21,931 nucleotides of DNA from an uncultured Gemmatimonadota bacterium (GCA_946887295.1 CAMPKP010000048.1:1-21931), one strand, 5' to 3'; numbered from the stretch's first letter, positions 1 to 9,139 are shown. Numbers and translations are program-made. The notes: a model not told the origin generated them from the sequence alone.

Positions 1-2
1 CG

Positions 3-707
3 GCCTGGATGCTCGAGCCCTACGAGGGAAGCCGCGACCGCGGTATGCCGGTCGCGGGCGAGCAGGAGGCCGGCGCCGCGATGCGCGCGGCCGCGGCCAG
101 CGGCATCGCCGTCACGGTGCACGCCATCGGGGACGCCGCGGTGCGGCGGGCGCTCGATCTCCTCGAGGATCTGCCCCGGGTCGCGCTGCCGCATCGGATC
201 GAGCACCTCCAGTGCGTGCACCCCGCCGATCTCGCGCGCTCGGCGCGCTCCGGAATCGTCGCCTCGATGCAGCCCGCTCATCTCCTCACCGACATCCCGC
301 TGGTGGAGCGGCACTGGGGCTGGCGGGGCCGTGGCGCCTATGCCTTCCGCTCGCTGCTGGAGAGCGGAACGACCGTCGTCTTCGGCAGCGACGTCCCGGT
401 CGCCTCGATCGATCCTCGGGTCGGCGTGTATGCCGCCATGGAGCGGAAGGGCTCCGGCGGGGCACCGGCGGCGGGATGGCGGACGGAGGAGAAGATCGGC
501 CTGGAGGACGTGGTCCGGGGATACACCACCGCGGCCGCGCGAGCCTCGGGGACCTCGCGCCGCCTCGGCACGCTCCGTCGCGGCGCAGACGCGGACCTGG
601 TGGCGTGGGCCGTGGACCCGGCCGTGGAGCGGGGCGACGGCGACGCGTTCCGCTCGGGGCGCGCGGTGCTGACGGTGGTGGGAGGGAGGGTCGTGATGCA
701 TCGCTGA
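3..707 (+). CDS. Amidohydrolase family 3 (YtcJ-like), C-terminal part
   Basis: The reading frame is open at the left edge, so the N-terminal half lies outside the window. The visible 234 or so residues carry C-terminal signatures of metal-dependent amidohydrolases of the YtcJ group: HAIGDAAVRRALD (metal-ligand His region), RIEHLQ, FGSDVPV with the catalytic Asp, DPRVGVYAAM, and the closing GADADLVAW segment that returns to the small beta-sandwich. Family members hydrolyse C-N bonds in amides or cyclic amides; the substrate cannot be read from this fragment. It ends 23 bases before pyk, and the pyk promoter lies in that gap. Family assignment is secure, specificity unknown. Confidence 0.88.
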   Translation, partial: AWMLEPYEGSRDRGMPVAGEQEAGAAMRAAAASGIAVTVHAIGDAAVRRALDLLEDLPRVALPHRIEHLQCVHPADLARSARSGIVASMQPAHLLTDIPLVERHWGWRGRGAYAFRSLLESGTTVVFGSDVPVASIDPRVGVYAAMERKGSGGAPAAGWRTEEKIGLEDVVRGYTTAAARASGTSRRLGTLRRGADADLVAWAVDPAVERGDGDAFRSGRAVLTVVGGRVVMHR

Positions 708-718
708 GAGGGAAACGT

Positions 719-724
719 TAGAAT
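719..724 (+). promoter_or_regulatory. Candidate -10 element of a leaderless pyk promoter
   Basis: TAGAAT matches the sigma-70 -10 consensus at five of six positions. It ends 7 bases before the pyk ATG at 731, so transcription would start at or within a base or two of the start codon. No Shine-Dalgarno sequence precedes that ATG, which fits a leaderless message. The -35 region (about 696-701, inside the amidohydrolase end) is poor, so this rests mainly on the -10 and the geometry. Confidence 0.5.
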
Positions 725-730
725 CCCCGG

Positions 731-2191
<1,461 letters not shown>

Positions 2192-2194
2192 GGA

Positions 2195-2971
2195 ATGAGG
2201 CTCACTTTCCTCGGCACGGGCACGTCGTTCGGCGTGCCCCAGGTCGGCTGTGGCTGCGCGGTCTGCCGGTCCGCCGATCCGAGGGACAAGCGGACCCGCT
2301 CGGGGGCGGTGGTGCAGGAGGGCGGCTCGTCCATCCTCATCGACACGTCGCCCGAGCTCAGACTCCAGCTCATTGCCGGAGGCTTCTCCAGCATCGACGC
2401 GGTGGCGTACACCCACGAGCACGCCGATCATGTCAACGGCGTCGACGACCTCCGCATATTCTCGGTGCGCCGCCGCTCGCCGCTGCCGGTCTATGGCCCC
2501 CGCGAGACCCTCGAGCGTCTCCGCCGCTCCTTCGACTACATCTTCGACGATGCCGCGCTGCCGTACGAGGGCACCTCGAAGCCGGCCCTCGAGCTCCACG
2601 AGGTCGAGCCCGGGATCGCGGTCAGCATGGCGGGCGTTGAGGCGCTGCCGCTCTCGTTCCGGCACGGCCACCTTCGGGTATTCGGCTACCGCTTCGGCAA
2701 GCTCGCGTATCTCACGGACGTGAAGGCCATCCCCGAGGCGGAGCGGGACCAGCTCCGGGGCCTCGAGGTGCTGGTCGTCAACGCCCTCTGGTGGCGCCCG
2801 CATCCCACCCACCTGAGCATCGGCGAGGCGGTCGAGGCCGCCCGTGCGCTCGGCGCACGTCGCACCTACCTCACTCACCTCACGCACGAGACGGGGCACG
2901 CCGAGCTGGCGGCGCAGCTGCCCGACGACGTGAAGCCCGCCTACGACGGGCTCACCCTGGAGATTCCGTGA
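2195..2971 (+). CDS. PhnP-like metallo-beta-lactamase-fold hydrolase
   Basis: A 258-residue MBL-fold protein of the PhnP/COG1235 group. It opens with MRLTFLGTGTSFGVP and has the metal-binding motif THEHADHVNG (about residues 72-81), where the HxHxDH ligands bind two metals. Downstream are a second ligand region SFRHGHL, LTDVK with the bridging Asp, and a C-terminal YLTHLTHETGH. Cys19, Cys21 and Cys24 (GCGCAVC) resemble the cysteines of the extra structural zinc site known in E. coli PhnP. Relatives hydrolyse cyclic phosphodiesters, but no phosphonate genes are nearby, so the substrate is open. The start lies 3 bases after the pyk stop without a good Shine-Dalgarno, and the stop overlaps the pgi ATG by one base, suggesting coupled translation. 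Confidence 0.88.
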   Translation: MRLTFLGTGTSFGVPQVGCGCAVCRSADPRDKRTRSGAVVQEGGSSILIDTSPELRLQLIAGGFSSIDAVAYTHEHADHVNGVDDLRIFSVRRRSPLPVYGPRETLERLRRSFDYIFDDAALPYEGTSKPALELHEVEPGIAVSMAGVEALPLSFRHGHLRVFGYRFGKLAYLTDVKAIPEAERDQLRGLEVLVVNALWWRPHPTHLSIGEAVEAARALGARRTYLTHLTHETGHAELAAQLPDDVKPAYDGLTLEIP

Positions 2972-4371
2972 TGAAGCTCGCCTATGGACGCATGCTGCAG
3001 GATGGACTGGATGGGCGGCACGGGCTTCCCCGCGCCCGCCTGGCCGAGCTGGCCGCCCGGTTCGGGGCGGTGCAGGACGAGGTGCGCCGCCGGCGCGCCG
3101 CGGGGGAATACGGCTTCTACGATCTGGTGGACCAGGGACCGACGATCCAGGCGATCACCAGGTTCGCCGAGGGACTGGGCCAGGCCTACGATCACGTGCT
3201 GGTCCTCGGCATCGGGGGCTCCGCTCTGGGCGCCAAGGCGCTGCTCAACGCGCTCCGGCGGCCGGCGTGGAACGAATGGAGCGACGAAGGGCGCGAGTAC
3301 TACCCCCGACTGACCGTGCTGGAGAACGTCGATCCGACGACGATGGCCGCCGCGCTGGCGCGCATCGACCCGAGGCGGGTCCTGGTGAACGTGATCAGCA
3401 AATCGGGCGGCACCGCCGAGACGATGGCCCAGTACCTGGTGGTGCGCGCGTGGCTCGAGGAGTTCCTGGGAGACGCCGCGTTCCGCCATCTCGTCTTCAC
3501 CACCGATCCCGCCCGGGGCGCGCTGCGCGAGCTCGCCACCCGCGAAGGGATCGCGACGCTGGACGTGCCGCCGAACGTCGGAGGCCGGTTCAGCGTGCTC
3601 TCGCCGGTGGGACTGCTGCCGGCGGCGCTGGTCGGCATCGACGTCGCCGGCCTGATCGCGGGCGCGCGCCGCGCGGTCGATCGGGCCGGCTCCGACGACC
3701 TGCTCGACAACCCCGCCGCGCTGTACGCGGCGCTGCACTGGGCGGCCGATACCGAGCTGGGTGCCCGGATCCACGTCCAGATGCCCTATACCGACCGGCT
3801 CCGCGAGTTCGCGGAGTGGTATCGTCAGCTCTGGGCGGAGAGCCTGGGCAAGCGGGTGGACCGGGAGGGCCGGACCGTCCACGTGGGGCCGACGCCGGTG
3901 GCCGCGGTGGGCGCGACCGACCAGCACAGCCAGGTGCAGCTCTTCATGGAGGGACCCTTCGACAAGGTCATCACCTTCATCCGGGTGGAGCAGTTCGGCG
4001 ACGACCTGCCCATCCGGCCATCCGGCGTGGTGCCCGAGTCCGGAGGGGCGGAGCTCCCCGCGGACCTCGCCTACCTCGTCGGTCACTCCCTGGGTGAGCT
4101 GCTCCACGCCGAGTACGAGGCGACCGCCGCGGCCCTGGCGGAGATGGGCCGCATGAGCTGCACCCTCCATCTCCCCGAGCTGACGGCGGAGACCGTGGGA
4201 GAAGCCATCATGTTCTACCAGCTGGCGACCGGCTACGCGGGCGTGTGGTACGGGATCAACCCCTTCGACCAGCCCGGCGTGGAGCTGGGGAAGCGCCTGA
4301 TCTATGCGGCGATGGGGCGACCCGGGTACGAGGCCAAGCCCAGGCCGTCCGGGCCGGCCGACGAGGCCTGA
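2971..4371 (+). CDS. pgi: Glucose-6-phosphate isomerase
   Basis: Interconverts glucose-6-phosphate and fructose-6-phosphate in glycolysis and gluconeogenesis. The 466 residues match the shorter bacterial PGI type (Bacillus-like, about 450) rather than the 550-residue proteobacterial form. Seen in order: VLGIGGSALGAKALL (near residue 77), the sugar-phosphate binding loop ISKSGGTAETM (near 142), NVGGRFSVLSPVGLLP (family signature, near 202), TDQHSQVQLFMEGP (near 315), and the C-terminal NPFDQPGVELGKR that supplies the active-site Lys in this family. The ATG at 2971 is supported by GGAG at 2959-2962, eight bases upstream, and by the one-base TGATG overlap with the preceding stop; the same frame is open for 60 codons further upstream, but that part is a shadow of the hydrolase gene. 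Confidence 0.95.
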   Translation: MKLAYGRMLQDGLDGRHGLPRARLAELAARFGAVQDEVRRRRAAGEYGFYDLVDQGPTIQAITRFAEGLGQAYDHVLVLGIGGSALGAKALLNALRRPAWNEWSDEGREYYPRLTVLENVDPTTMAAALARIDPRRVLVNVISKSGGTAETMAQYLVVRAWLEEFLGDAAFRHLVFTTDPARGALRELATREGIATLDVPPNVGGRFSVLSPVGLLPAALVGIDVAGLIAGARRAVDRAGSDDLLDNPAALYAALHWAADTELGARIHVQMPYTDRLREFAEWYRQLWAESLGKRVDREGRTVHVGPTPVAAVGATDQHSQVQLFMEGPFDKVITFIRVEQFGDDLPIRPSGVVPESGGAELPADLAYLVGHSLGELLHAEYEATAAALAEMGRMSCTLHLPELTAETVGEAIMFYQLATGYAGVWYGINPFDQPGVELGKRLIYAAMGRPGYEAKPRPSGPADEA

Positions 4372-4375
4372 TCGT

Positions 4376-4404
4376 TTGACGCTCCCCGGTGCCCGCCCTA
4401 CCTT
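4376..4404 (+). promoter_or_regulatory. Sigma-70-type promoter of fba
   Basis: TTGACG at 4376-4381 and TACCTT at 4399-4404 are separated by exactly 17 bases, an almost consensus vegetative promoter. It sits in the 81-base gap between pgi and the aldolase gene. The predicted start near 4411 gives a leader of about 42 bases that contains the Shine-Dalgarno. It allows fba to be transcribed separately from pyk-pgi. Confidence 0.75.
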
Positions 4405-4437
4405 TGTCGGTTCCCCAACGGGCTCCGGCGTCTCAAC

Positions 4438-4443
4438 GAGGTG
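4438..4443 (+). promoter_or_regulatory. Ribosome binding site deciding the fba start
   Basis: GAGGTG lies nine bases before the ATG at 4453. The in-frame GTG at 4441 overlaps this Shine-Dalgarno, so the ATG is the better start. Confidence 0.7.
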
Positions 4444-4452
4444 TTACCGCGC

Positions 4453-5868
4453 ATGGCTGATGCAACTCAGCAACTGATAGACCTTTACGGTGGGGCGGTG
4501 GCGGCGGCCCCCAACGGGGTGACGGTCCGGGACGCCGCGAAGCTCCGCACCCCTGCGACCGACAAGGTGGTCTGGCAGGCGGTGTTCGGGAGCGGGGACG
4601 AGCGCGAGGCGGCCCGCTGGCTGCTCTGGGAGCTGGGCCAGGCGACCGGGGCCCGCCCCGCCTCGATCAACGGCCTCTACATGGCCCGGGGTCGGGGCGA
4701 CGTGGGGGGCTTCACCGTGCCGGCCATGAACGTGCGGATGCTGGCCTACGATACCGCGCGGGCCATCTTCCGGGCCGCGCGGGCGGGCAAGGCCGGCGCC
4801 ATCATTCTGGAGATCGCCCGCTCCGAGATCGCCTACACCGAGCAGCGCCCCGCGGAGTACGTCGCCGTCGTGATCGGCGCCGCCCTCCGGGAGGGCTACA
4901 CCCTGCCGCTCTTCATCCAGGGCGATCACTGCCAGGTCAATCACAAGAAGTACCAGGCCGATCCCGAGGCCGAGGTGGGAGAGGTCAGGAAGCTGATCGC
5001 CGAGGAGATCGGCGCCGGCTTCTACAACGTGGACGTGGACACCTCCACGCTGGTGGACCTCGACCAGCCGACCCTGGAGGAGCAGCAGCGCGCCAACTAC
5101 GAGCGCGCGGCCGAGATCACCGCCTTCATCCGGGCCCAGTCGCCGGAGGGCGTCACCGTATCCGTCGGGGCCGAGATCGGTGAAGTGGGTATGAAGAACA
5201 GCACGGTCGAGGAGCTGCACGCCTTCATGCAGGGCTACAACCGGAGCCTCGCGTCGCTGGGGCGGCACCCGGGGATCAGCAAGATCTCGGTCCAGACCGG
5301 GACCTCTCACGGCGGCGTCGTGCTGCCGGACGGCTCCATCGCCGACGTGAAGCTCGACCTCCAGGCCCTCGCCGCGCTCTCCCGCGTCGCGCGGGAGCAG
5401 TACGGGCTCGCCGGGGCGGTGCAGCACGGCGCGAGCACACTGCCGCCGGACGCCTTCGGCAACTTTCCCCGGATCGAGACCGCCGAGATTCACCTCGCCA
5501 CCAACTTCCAGAACATCGTGTTCGACCATCCGAAGCTGCCGGCCGACCTGCGGGAGCGGATCCGGGCGTGGCTGGACGAGAACGCCGCCGGGGAGCGGAA
5601 GAGCGGGGACACCCGGGAGCAGTTCTACTACAAGGCCCGCAAGAAGGCGATCGGCCCGTTCAAGCGTGAGCTCTGGTCGCTGCCGGAGGACGTGCGCGGC
5701 GCGATCGCCGCCGATCTCGAGCGGACCTTCGCCTTTCTGTTCGAGCAATTGAACGTGAACGGGACCGCGGACCACATCAATCGCTTCGTACAGGCCCCGA
5801 TCCAGCATCACGCGGCGCTCAAGCCGGTGCTGGTGGCGGCGGCCGATGACCCCGATGCCGGGGAATAG
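4453..5868 (+). CDS. fba: Class II fructose-bisphosphate aldolase-like protein
   Basis: Predicted zinc-dependent aldolase splitting fructose-1,6-bisphosphate into glyceraldehyde-3-phosphate and dihydroxyacetone phosphate. It has 471 residues, clearly longer than the usual 280-360. Roughly the first 80 residues precede the recognisable barrel, which starts around GGFTVPAMNVRMLAYDTARAI. Class II landmarks are GDHCQVN (near 157; catalytic Asp and zinc His), NVDVDTST, SVGAEIGEVG (near 236; the expected zinc or substrate Glu), TGTSHGG with the second zinc His, and VQHGAST with the third. The extra C-terminal region is basic and helical. It has its own promoter and lies 9 bases before the YtxH gene. 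The superfamily is clear; exact sugar-phosphate specificity is inferred from the glycolytic neighbours, and a tagatose-bisphosphate or related aldolase remains possible. Confidence 0.82.
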   Translation: MADATQQLIDLYGGAVAAAPNGVTVRDAAKLRTPATDKVVWQAVFGSGDEREAARWLLWELGQATGARPASINGLYMARGRGDVGGFTVPAMNVRMLAYDTARAIFRAARAGKAGAIILEIARSEIAYTEQRPAEYVAVVIGAALREGYTLPLFIQGDHCQVNHKKYQADPEAEVGEVRKLIAEEIGAGFYNVDVDTSTLVDLDQPTLEEQQRANYERAAEITAFIRAQSPEGVTVSVGAEIGEVGMKNSTVEELHAFMQGYNRSLASLGRHPGISKISVQTGTSHGGVVLPDGSIADVKLDLQALAALSRVAREQYGLAGAVQHGASTLPPDAFGNFPRIETAEIHLATNFQNIVFDHPKLPADLRERIRAWLDENAAGERKSGDTREQFYYKARKKAIGPFKRELWSLPEDVRGAIAADLERTFAFLFEQLNVNGTADHINRFVQAPIQHHAALKPVLVAAADDPDAGE

Positions 5869-5877
5869 GGGGAGCGT

Positions 5878-6291
5878 ATGCGTCACAAGGGGAGGGAAGT
5901 CGTCTACGTGGAGCGGGGAGATTCCTCGGCCAAGTGGCTGTTCTGGGGTGGGGTGCTGGGCGCCGGACTGGCCCTGATGTACGCCCCGCGCAGCGGTGAG
6001 GAGACCCGGCGCGTCCTCCAGCGAAGGCTCTGGAAACTCCGGGCGATGACGGAGGAGAAGTTCGACGAGATCGCCCAGCAGTTCGGCGGCCCCAGGGGGG
6101 ATTCGCTGCGCGACCTGGACGAGGAGGACGCGGAGGACGAGGAGTTGTTCGAGCCCCGCGAGGTCCCGGTGCAGCGCGGGCGCGCCGCCGGCTCGTCCGG
6201 CCCCTCGGCGCGTGAGGAGCTGGAGCGCCGACTGGCCGAGGCCCGGGCCCGGCGCCGGGTCTCCGGAGACATCGAGGAGCCGCTCGCCTGA
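5878..6291 (+). CDS. YtxH-domain membrane-anchored protein
   Basis: A 137-residue protein with one hydrophobic segment near residues 20-37 (WLFWGGVLGAGLALMYAP) followed directly by the RSGEETRR motif, the arrangement of YtxH-domain (gas-vesicle/general-stress-like) proteins. After it comes a charged, probably helical region with a strongly acidic stretch (DLDEEDAEDEE, about 79-89) and a low-complexity basic tail. A purine-rich GGGGGAG at 5868-5874 precedes the ATG by three bases. The stop overlaps the proposed CTG start of yihY by three bases, so the two are likely co-translated. The biochemical function of the family is not established; an envelope-associated role is the usual inference. Confidence 0.8.
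   Translation: MRHKGREVVYVERGDSSAKWLFWGGVLGAGLALMYAPRSGEETRRVLQRRLWKLRAMTEEKFDEIAQQFGGPRGDSLRDLDEEDAEDEELFEPREVPVQRGRAAGSSGPSAREELERRLAEARARRRVSGDIEEPLA
6274..6279 (+). promoter_or_regulatory. Ribosome binding site for yihY
   Basis: GAGGAG lies inside the end of the YtxH gene, eight bases before the CTG at 6288. It is the only good Shine-Dalgarno sequence near the conserved YihY N-terminus and is the main support for the CTG start. Confidence 0.6.
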
Positions 6292-7223
6292 GCGGCGTCC
6301 GACCCGGCGGGTGGCATCGCTCGCCCGCCGGCTTCATCCGCCGGACTCTGCAAGCCGCCGACGAATACAACCTGCCGTTTCTCGCGAGCGCGCTCACCTT
6401 CGACGCGCTCCTCGCGGCCATCCCCTTCGCGCTGCTCCTGCTCATCGGCCTGACCCATCTGGCGCAGGCGATGGAGAGCAACTCCACGGTGGATGCCGCC
6501 ACGCTGTTCCACCGGTTCTTTCCGCCGCACGTGTCCACGCCGGGGCAGGATCCCTTCGGGGCGATCGAAGGCCTGCTGGTGCGGGTGTCGGAGAATCGTG
6601 GCCAGATCTCCCTCTACGCGGTTCCGGCCTTCGTCTGGTTCAGCACCCGGCTGTTCGCCGGGATCCGCACCTCGCTCAACGAGATCTACGACATCTCGGC
6701 GCGCCCGGCGCCGCCCCGGAACTTCCTGCTCAACCTCCTGTACGACAAGATGCGGGATGCCGGCATGGTGATCGCGACCGTGGTGCTGTTCCTCGCGAAC
6801 ACGCTCCTGACGACGGGGCTCGCGCTGCTCCAGGCCCGGGGCGCGGCCCGGGTGCCGGAGCTGGCCTTCTTCCTCTCCTCGCTCGGCCGCCTTCTGGCGG
6901 AGCTGCTGGCGATCGGCTTCTCGGTGTCGCTCTTCTATCTCACCTACGCGCACGCGTCCTCCCGCCGCCTGCCCTGGCGCACCGTGCTCCTGGCCGCGAC
7001 GTTCACCGCCGTGCTCTTCGAAGTCGCCAAGCGGCTCTACGGCCTCTACCTCGCCAACTTCGCCTCGTTCGAGGGCCCCAGCGGGGATGCCAACATCGGA
7101 GCGGCCGTCCTCCTGGTGCTCTGGATCCATTACACGGCGATCGTGTTCCTGCTCGGAGGCGTCGTCGCGGAAACCTGGGAGCTGCGGAAGATGCAGCAGC
7201 GACAGCGGGCGAAGCTGGCCTGA
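6288..7223 (+). CDS. YihY/BrkB-family inner membrane protein (CTG start)
   Basis: A 311-residue polytopic membrane protein of the YihY/virulence factor BrkB family (UPF0761). The first ATG in frame is at 6471, but the frame upstream encodes typical family N-terminal sequence (YNLPFLASALTFDALLAAIP and a first membrane helix), so that ATG would truncate the protein. No ATG, GTG or TTG exists in the open frame before it. CTG at 6288 has a perfect GAGGAG eight bases upstream and forms a CTGA overlap with the YtxH stop. Later family features include FAGIRTSLNEIYDI, a pair of helices around residues 150-235, LPWRTVLLAATFTAVLFEVAKRLYGLY, and the final helix with WIHYTAIVFLLGG. The transport or structural role of the family is not settled. 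Confidence 0.82.
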   Translation: MSGVRPGGWHRSPAGFIRRTLQAADEYNLPFLASALTFDALLAAIPFALLLLIGLTHLAQAMESNSTVDAATLFHRFFPPHVSTPGQDPFGAIEGLLVRVSENRGQISLYAVPAFVWFSTRLFAGIRTSLNEIYDISARPAPPRNFLLNLLYDKMRDAGMVIATVVLFLANTLLTTGLALLQARGAARVPELAFFLSSLGRLLAELLAIGFSVSLFYLTYAHASSRRLPWRTVLLAATFTAVLFEVAKRLYGLYLANFASFEGPSGDANIGAAVLLVLWIHYTAIVFLLGGVVAETWELRKMQQRQRAKLA

Positions 7224-7240
7224 CCCCGGCATCCCGAGCC

Positions 7241-7269
7241 TTCCATCGCACTATGCGCGGGACTATATT
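7241..7269 (+). promoter_or_regulatory. Candidate promoter of the SRP RNA gene
   Basis: TATATT at 7264-7269 is a strong -10-like hexamer in a very GC-rich setting, with TTCCAT 17 bases upstream as a weak -35. It ends two bases before the first paired base of the SRP RNA, closer than usual, so the exact start or -10 register is uncertain. Confidence 0.5.
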
Positions 7270-7271
7270 GC

Positions 7272-7376
7272 GGGTGCCCCAGGTCCGAAGGGCGCCGGCG
7301 CGTGAACCGCGTCAGGACCTCGCCGGTAGCAGCGCTAAGCGATGTCCGGTGTCGCTTCGGGGTGCCTGGGGTACTC
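7272..7376 (+). ncRNA. ffs: Small bacterial SRP RNA (4.5S / scRNA)
   Basis: A 105-base RNA that should bind Ffh and deliver membrane and secreted proteins to the Sec translocon. Three signs support it. First, it folds into one long hairpin: 7272-7283 pairs with 7365-7376 over 12 base pairs (two G-U), 7287-7298 pairs with 7346-7358 with one bulged G, and the apical part closes at ACC/GGT. Second, the apical domain has the conserved Ffh-binding sequence: CAGG (7313-7316) on the 5' side and AGCAG (7328-7332) on the 3' side. Third, it lies directly upstream of dnaX-ybaB-recR, as in Bacillus subtilis (scr-dnaX-yaaK-recR). The apical loop is TCGCC (7320-7324) instead of the common GGAA tetraloop. 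No Alu domain is visible, so it is the short form. Confidence 0.87.
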
Positions 7377-7383
7377 TCTTTTT
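7365..7383 (+). terminator. 3' end of SRP RNA with T-tract
   Basis: The 3' strand of the terminal helix is followed at once by TCTTTTT (7377-7383). The GC-rich helix plus T-tract should act as an intrinsic terminator or processing end. No separate promoter for dnaX is evident downstream, so some readthrough into dnaX is likely. Confidence 0.6.
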
Positions 7384-7440
7384 CAGCGGGGCACTCGGCC
7401 CGCCTCCTGCTCCTCCCTCCTCGCGCCACCACGTCGCCCA

Positions 7441-9132
7441 ATGATCGCCCTCGCCCGCCGCTATCGTCCCAAGCGCTTCGCCGACCTGCTGGTGCAGGAT
7501 CACGTCGCGGCCGTGCTGCGCGGGGCCGTGGCCCGCGGCCGCGTGGGTCACGGATACCTGCTGACCGGTCCCCGGGGCGTGGGGAAGACCACCGCGGCCC
7601 GCATCCTCGCGATGGCCCTCAACTGTCCCGAGCGCGATCCCTCCGGCGATCCCTGCGGCGAGTGCGAGAGCTGCCTGCGGATCTGGAACGGCGGGGCCAG
7701 CCTCGACGTGGTCGAGATCGACGCCGCCAGCAACCGCGGTGTGGACGACGCGCGCGAGCTGCGCGAGCGCGCGATGTACGCCGCCTCGCAGGCCGGCCAT
7801 CACAAGGTCTACATCGTGGACGAAGCCCACATGTTGACCCGTGAGGCCTGGAACGCGCTGCTCAAGATCCTCGAGGAGCCGCCCCCGGGCGTCGTGTTCG
7901 TCTTCGCCACCACCGAGCCGCAGAAGATCGCCGCGACCGCGGCGCCGGTGCTCTCCCGGCTGCAGCGCTTCGATTTCCGCCGCATCGGGCCGGCCAGCAT
8001 CCGCGAGCGGCTCCGGCAGGTGCTCGACGCCGAAGCGATCGCGGCCGACGAGGATGCCCTGACGCTGATCGCCAGGCACGCCGATGGCGGGATGCGCGAC
8101 GCCCTCTCGGTGCTGGACCAGTGTCTCAGCTTCGGCGAGGGCGCCGTTACCGCGGAGCGGGTGCGCGAAGTCCTCGGGCTGGTGGGCGAGGAGCTCTACG
8201 CGCAGGTGCTCGCGCTCGTGGCGGAACGCCGTCCCGAAGGGGTGTTCCCCCTGGTGGATCGCCTGGTGGACGCCGGTGCCGACCTGGCCGAGTTCATGGG
8301 CGGGGCCGGCGAGCTGCTCCGCTCCCTGCTCATGCTGCAGCTGGGCAACGAGCCCGAGGGCCTGACCGAGGCCACGCGCCAGGGGCTCGAGCTCTACCGG
8401 GGGCGCCTCGAGCCGGGGGACGTGGTGCGGATGTTGCGCCTCCTGACCGAGAGCGAGGCCTCGATCCGCCGGAGCGCCAACCCCCGGCTGGTGGTCGAGA
8501 CGCTCCTGCTGCGCTGGGCGATGATGGACCGGACGGTGGACCTCCAGGCGGTGCTCCAGGGAGCCGGGGCCGCCCCCGCGGCCGCTCCGCCGTCCCCGGC
8601 GGGCCGATCGGGAAATTCCGCCGGACCTCGCGTTATGCGGGATTCCCCGCCACCGTCGGCCGCGGTGTCCCCCGCGCCCTCGAGCGCGGCCCCGGGCCCG
8701 CCGCCGTCGGCCGCTGCGTCGGCGGGACCCTCCGTTCCGGCCGCTCCGACGGCGGGACCCTCCGTTCCGGCCGACGTGTGGACCGAGGTCGTCACCGAGG
8801 TGAGGGGCCGCAGCCGGTTCCTGGGCGAGGCCCTGGCCGGCACCACCCCGGGACCGCTGGAGGGCTCGACCCTCCCGCTGGTGCTCGCCGAGTCCAACCC
8901 GCTGTTCGCGGAGCGGATTCAGGCCCAGGCCGGCGTGGTCGAGGAAGTTATTCAGCGGCACGCGGGCCGGACGCTTCGCATCCGGGTGACGGTGGGCGAG
9001 GGAGCGGCAGTTCCCAATCCGCGCCCCATCACCGAGACCTCGCTCCGGGCCGACCGGCTGCGATCCTTCCGCGACAAGGATCCGGCCCTCGACACAGCGG
9101 CCGATGCGTTAGATTTGGAGATCGTGGATTGA
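7441..9132 (+). CDS. dnaX: DNA polymerase III subunit tau (clamp loader)
   Basis: ATPase of the clamp loader that loads the beta sliding clamp and links polymerase cores. 563 residues. Visible: N-terminal RRYRPKRFADLLVQD, Walker A GPRGVGKTT (43-51), zinc-binding Cys62, Cys72, Cys75 and Cys78, Walker B VYIVDEAH (123-130), LLKILEEPP, FATTEP, and LSRLQRFDFRR. The last holds the arginine-finger Arg, though the usual SRC reads SRL. Domain III ends near residue 370. A proline/alanine-rich linker with a 10-residue tandem repeat (about 380-445) leads to a C-terminal domain resembling the tau tail. ATG 7441 starts the conserved protein, although no Shine-Dalgarno is seen. No poly-A slippery heptamer is present, so there is no sign of a frameshifted gamma form. 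Confidence 0.95.
   Translation: MIALARRYRPKRFADLLVQDHVAAVLRGAVARGRVGHGYLLTGPRGVGKTTAARILAMALNCPERDPSGDPCGECESCLRIWNGGASLDVVEIDAASNRGVDDARELRERAMYAASQAGHHKVYIVDEAHMLTREAWNALLKILEEPPPGVVFVFATTEPQKIAATAAPVLSRLQRFDFRRIGPASIRERLRQVLDAEAIAADEDALTLIARHADGGMRDALSVLDQCLSFGEGAVTAERVREVLGLVGEELYAQVLALVAERRPEGVFPLVDRLVDAGADLAEFMGGAGELLRSLLMLQLGNEPEGLTEATRQGLELYRGRLEPGDVVRMLRLLTESEASIRRSANPRLVVETLLLRWAMMDRTVDLQAVLQGAGAAPAAAPPSPAGRSGNSAGPRVMRDSPPPSAAVSPAPSSAAPGPPPSAAASAGPSVPAAPTAGPSVPADVWTEVVTEVRGRSRFLGEALAGTTPGPLEGSTLPLVLAESNPLFAERIQAQAGVVEEVIQRHAGRTLRIRVTVGEGAAVPNPRPITETSLRADRLRSFRDKDPALDTAADALDLEIVD
8721..8773 (+). repeat. 30-bp-period direct repeat in dnaX linker
   Basis: A 23-base identical unit occurs at 8721-8743 and 8751-8773, a period of 30 bases (10 codons). 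It encodes two copies of AGPSVPA in the flexible linker between the clamp-loader core and the C-terminal domain. Being in frame, it changes only linker length. Confidence 0.85.
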
Positions 9133-9139
9133 CAGTCGG

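Noticed and set aside
4444..5886. A 480-codon minus-strand open frame opposite the aldolase
   Set aside because: Antisense to the aldolase over its full length, low-complexity composition and no domain.
8721..8773. CRISPR-like or mobile repeat
   Set aside because: Only two in-frame 23-base copies inside a Pro/Ala linker of dnaX; explained by tandem duplication of coding sequence.
7441..9132. Programmed frameshift making a short gamma form of DnaX
   Set aside because: No A-rich slippery heptamer or similar run is present in the gene.
9129..9134. Perfect TTGACA at the dnaX stop
   Set aside because: No -10 lies 16-18 bases downstream; TTGCAA at 9140 pairs better with TACCAT.
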